NCBI GenBank assembly: GCA_040219235.1 | Contig: JAVJSV010000016.1 | Coordinates: 496,001 to 560,000 of the forward strand | Source of the DNA: Rhodospirillaceae bacterium | GTDB lineage: Bacteria > Pseudomonadota > Alphaproteobacteria > Rhodospirillales > Rhodospirillaceae | Length of the DNA stretch: 64,000 bases | Direction of reading: 5' to 3' | Part shown: positions 62,154 through 64,000 of the stretch, piece after piece | Layout of the letters: each line of letters opens with the position of its first letter | Numbering within the stretch: position 1 is the first letter of the stretch | Translations under genes and position numbers: made by a program | The notes under the pieces: generated by a model | What the model was told of the DNA's origin: nothing | Databases searched by the model: none | What the model saw: only the letters and a program-made list of their open reading frames with translations

Positions 62154-62252
62154 TTAAGCTTGAAGTGCAAACGCGACCACAGCCCACAAGTAAATAACAC
62201 CAAATAACCCTAGCAGAGCCAAAGAGTCTTTAAGGTATCTAGTAGCATTCAT
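62154..62252 (-). CDS. 32-residue membrane protein behind LexA boxes; candidate SOS cell-division inhibitor (SidA-like)
   Basis: An ORF of 32 codons read from the minus strand, ATG at 62250-62252, TAA at 62154-62156. The protein begins MNATRYLKDS and then has one hydrophobic helix (LALLGLFGVIYLWAVVAFAL). A GGGAG ribosome-binding site is 7 bases before the ATG. A GTTC-N7-GTTC LexA-type box (62267-62281) begins 15 bases upstream and a second (62294-62308) just beyond. Caulobacter SidA is a 29-residue LexA-regulated inner-membrane peptide that blocks division; this gene has the same design, but sequence kinship with SidA cannot be verified here. Confidence 0.65.
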   Translation of the reverse strand: MNATRYLKDSLALLGLFGVIYLWAVVAFALQA

Positions 62253-62266
62253 GTTCGATCTCCCGT

Positions 62267-62308
62267 GTTCCTGTATTGTTCTTTTATTAAAAAGAACATT
62301 TAGGGAAC
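62267..62308. promoter_or_regulatory. Two LexA-type SOS boxes in inverted arrangement
   Basis: GTTC-CTGTATT-GTTC (62267-62281) and GAAC-ATTTAGG-GAAC (62294-62308) both fit the alphaproteobacterial LexA site GTTC-N7-GTTC exactly, in opposite orientations and 12 bases apart. The inner halves also form a perfect palindrome, GTTCTTTT (62278-62285) and AAAAGAAC (62290-62297) around ATTA, so a single palindromic operator is another reading. They lie between the 32-residue gene and dusA, so could control both. Confidence 0.7.
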
Positions 62309-62356
62309 ATATTGTCAAGGGGGTTTTGCAGAGGTACTACCCCGTCTCTTGAGATT

Positions 62357-63379
62357 ATGAATAGGTTCGATATGGCTGAGGAACGCCAAAATAGTTTTAG
62401 TCTGTCACGCCGATTTAGCGTGGCCCCAATGATGGCTTGGACAGACCGGCACGCTAGGTATTTCCTGCGTCTCATAAGCCAGCGCGCCCTTCTTTATACT
62501 GAGATGGTGCCGGTTAACGGCCTTCTTTATGGCGATCCAGAACGTTTTCTTGAATTTGATCAAGCCGAACATCCCATCGCACTGCAATTAGGTGGATCAG
62601 ACCCAAAGCAACTTGCCAGGGGATCCATCATTGGTGAGCAGTGGGGCTACGACGAGATCAACTTAAATGTCGGCTGCCCAAGTGATCGGGTATCAAGTGG
62701 AAATTTCGGAGCCTGTCTTATGGCTGAGCCACAACTGGTGGCGGACTGTGTAAGTGCCATGACAGAGGCCACTCGCTTACCCGTAAGCGTGAAATGCCGG
62801 ATTGGTATTGATGATATGGATACGGATGCTCCCCTGGATTTTTTTGTTGCGGGAATAATTGAGGCGGGCTGTCAGGCCGTTGTCGTTCATGCACGAAAAG
62901 CATGGCTAAAAGGCTTGAGCCCTAAGGAAAACAGAGATGTGCCTCCTCTGGACTACAAGAGAGTTCACAGATTAAAGAGCGACTTCCCGGACACTGAGAT
63001 CATCATAAATGGCGGCATCACAAGCATCGAGGACGGATTAAGCCACCTTCCGTTTGTCGATGGAGTGATGCTCGGCCGTGCTGCCTATGAAAATCCTTAT
63101 CTTCTTTCAACAGTGGACAGTTTATTTTTCGGCCAAACGACAAACGCTCTATCGCGATTAGATGTTATTGAACGGATTGTCCCTTATTGTGAGCGCGAGA
63201 TTTCTAAGGGTACACCTTTGCATCGAATGACGCGTCATATTTTAGGTTTGTTTCATGGATACCCTGGTGCAAGGCGCTGGCGCCGCCACTTGTGCACAAA
63301 CGCTGTGAAGCCTGGTGCATCTGCTTCGCTACTTTACGAGGCATTAGAGTTGATGAATATAGACCGCAAAGCGGCATAA
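62357..63379 (+). CDS. dusA: tRNA-dihydrouridine synthase DusA
   Basis: A 340-residue FMN-dependent enzyme that reduces uridines 20/20a in tRNA. I start at ATG 62357 (MNRFDMAEERQ); an in-frame TTG at 62312 overlaps the operator region. Motifs are the FMN-binding APMMAWTDRHARYF, the catalytic Cys in NVGCPSDRVSSGNFGACLM and VHARKAWLKGLSP with conserved PPLDYKRVH, all DusA type. It shares the operator region with the 32-residue gene, so SOS control is possible. dusA is a known attachment site for integrative elements; here the gene is intact with no sign of an element in the 5' end. Confidence 0.95.
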   Translation: MNRFDMAEERQNSFSLSRRFSVAPMMAWTDRHARYFLRLISQRALLYTEMVPVNGLLYGDPERFLEFDQAEHPIALQLGGSDPKQLARGSIIGEQWGYDEINLNVGCPSDRVSSGNFGACLMAEPQLVADCVSAMTEATRLPVSVKCRIGIDDMDTDAPLDFFVAGIIEAGCQAVVVHARKAWLKGLSPKENRDVPPLDYKRVHRLKSDFPDTEIIINGGITSIEDGLSHLPFVDGVMLGRAAYENPYLLSTVDSLFFGQTTNALSRLDVIERIVPYCEREISKGTPLHRMTRHILGLFHGYPGARRWRRHLCTNAVKPGASASLLYEALELMNIDRKAA

Positions 63380-63512
63380 AACTCTTTCTAGGGTCGAAAC
63401 TACCTCAGAACTAACGTTGGGAACGAAAGCTCTTATTCTGCTATACCCAAAATTAAGGGTTGGTGCTCAGAGTCTATGAGGACCGATAACGCTGCGGGGA
63501 AAAGGAATAAAA

Positions 63513-64000
63513 ATGCCGGCTGAACGTTATGCCGTTTATTATGTCCCACCGAGAGACAGTGCTCTTGCTAAGTTTGGGCAAGAATGGCTGGGCATTGATA
63601 TTGAAACCGGTGCAAGCGTCAAACAACTCGAAATCAACTCTATTTCTTCCTCCCAATTCAAGGCGATAACAAGTACGCCTCGCTTGTATGGCTTTCATGG
63701 CACGCTTAAGCCACCTTTTTCACTGGCGAAGAATACGTCGCCCGAGGGCTTATTGGTCGCGACACACATCCTTGCGAGAAGCCTCTCCAAAATAGAGATT
63801 CCTCCACTCGAACTTGCTTTCATTGGAAAATTTCTGGCGCTCTCTCCTGAAACATCATCCATGCAGTTGGAAAAACTGGCAAGCAACTGTGTGCGCGCTT
63901 TAGAAGGGTTCAGACAACGCCGGTCAGAACAAGAACTTGCAGAGTATAGGCAAGGTAAGCTGACTGTGCATCAGGAACAGATGCTGGAGAACTGGGGGTA
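63513..64000 (+). CDS. DUF1045 / 2H-phosphoesterase-like phosphonate-associated protein, 5' part
   Basis: A frame from ATG 63513 (AAAGGA just upstream) runs off the window end, so 162 codons are visible. The protein begins MPAERYAVYYVPPRDSALAK and contains the 2H phosphodiesterase motif GFHGTLKPPF (H-G-T-L). DUF1045 proteins occur in phn operons for phosphonate catabolism and are thought to have cyclic phosphodiesterase-like activity. No other phn gene is in the window. The second H-x-T motif would lie beyond the end. Confidence 0.8.
   Translation, partial: MPAERYAVYYVPPRDSALAKFGQEWLGIDIETGASVKQLEINSISSSQFKAITSTPRLYGFHGTLKPPFSLAKNTSPEGLLVATHILARSLSKIEIPPLELAFIGKFLALSPETSSMQLEKLASNCVRALEGFRQRRSEQELAEYRQGKLTVHQEQMLENWG

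Overview
The window looks like chromosomal DNA of a moderately GC-rich alphaproteobacterium, probably aquatic or marine. The clues are a stand-alone NDUFS4-type complex I accessory subunit (34293-34592), two direct-repeat GTTC-N7-GTTC boxes of the alphaproteobacterial LexA type (62267-62308), sphingomonad-like TonB-dependent receptors, and many twin-arginine (Tat) signal peptides. No rRNA, CRISPR array, insertion sequence or prophage was seen. Two tRNA genes (Arg-TCT, Pro-TGG) flank the complex I gene. Order and genus cannot be fixed from the sequence.

Layout. 1-2.3 kb: 3' end of an amidase gene, then queD / queC-queE for the 7-deazaguanine (queuosine) precursor. 2.3-5.5 kb: three paralogous bicupins and a SnoaL-like protein. 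5.6-7 kb: a small UPF0016 transporter facing a DmeF-type metal exporter. 7-13.3 kb: secreted subtilase, KatG with a Tat signal, peroxiredoxin, a repeat-rich gap, cytochrome c. 13.7-21.4 kb: RND efflux set (one adaptor, two pumps). 21.4-28.2 kb: Mpo1-like protein, two exported NmrA-like SDR proteins, an ADP/ATP-carrier-like transporter, an unknown membrane protein, an exported aldo/keto reductase and a small secreted A/B-barrel protein.

28.2-48.5 kb is the accessory heart of the window. Two loci each combine a TonB-dependent receptor with exported DUF1838 proteins (one copy beside the first receptor, three beside the second). They also carry hydrolase-fold proteins, a GPH-family sugar-type symporter, a fibrillin-like protein, a membrane-anchored LytTR regulator divergent from the second receptor, and an O-methyltransferase. 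I read this as an undescribed uptake and periplasmic processing system for an unknown, probably bulky or hydrophobic substrate. Several hydrolase-fold members lack normal catalytic residues: a beta-lactamase-fold protein with Gly for the SxxK serine, and a pair of alpha/beta-hydrolases with GFHTG instead of GxSxG. An orphan glycine-zipper protein with a small partner (36.7-38.4 kb) resembles an effector/immunity pair.

48.5-64 kb is more ordinary: a DUF192 protein, a ten-gene Mrp-type cation/proton antiporter operon without the large MrpA N-terminal part but with three MrpD-like subunits, a Panacea-like protein, ydbH-ynbE-ydbL (envelope lipid homeostasis), two unknowns, dusA, and the start of a DUF1045 phosphonate-associated gene. 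Between 62154 and 62308, a 32-residue membrane protein not called by normal ORF length limits sits directly behind two LexA-type boxes, making it a candidate SOS-induced cell-division inhibitor analogous to Caulobacter SidA. I consider this the best single discovery in the window.
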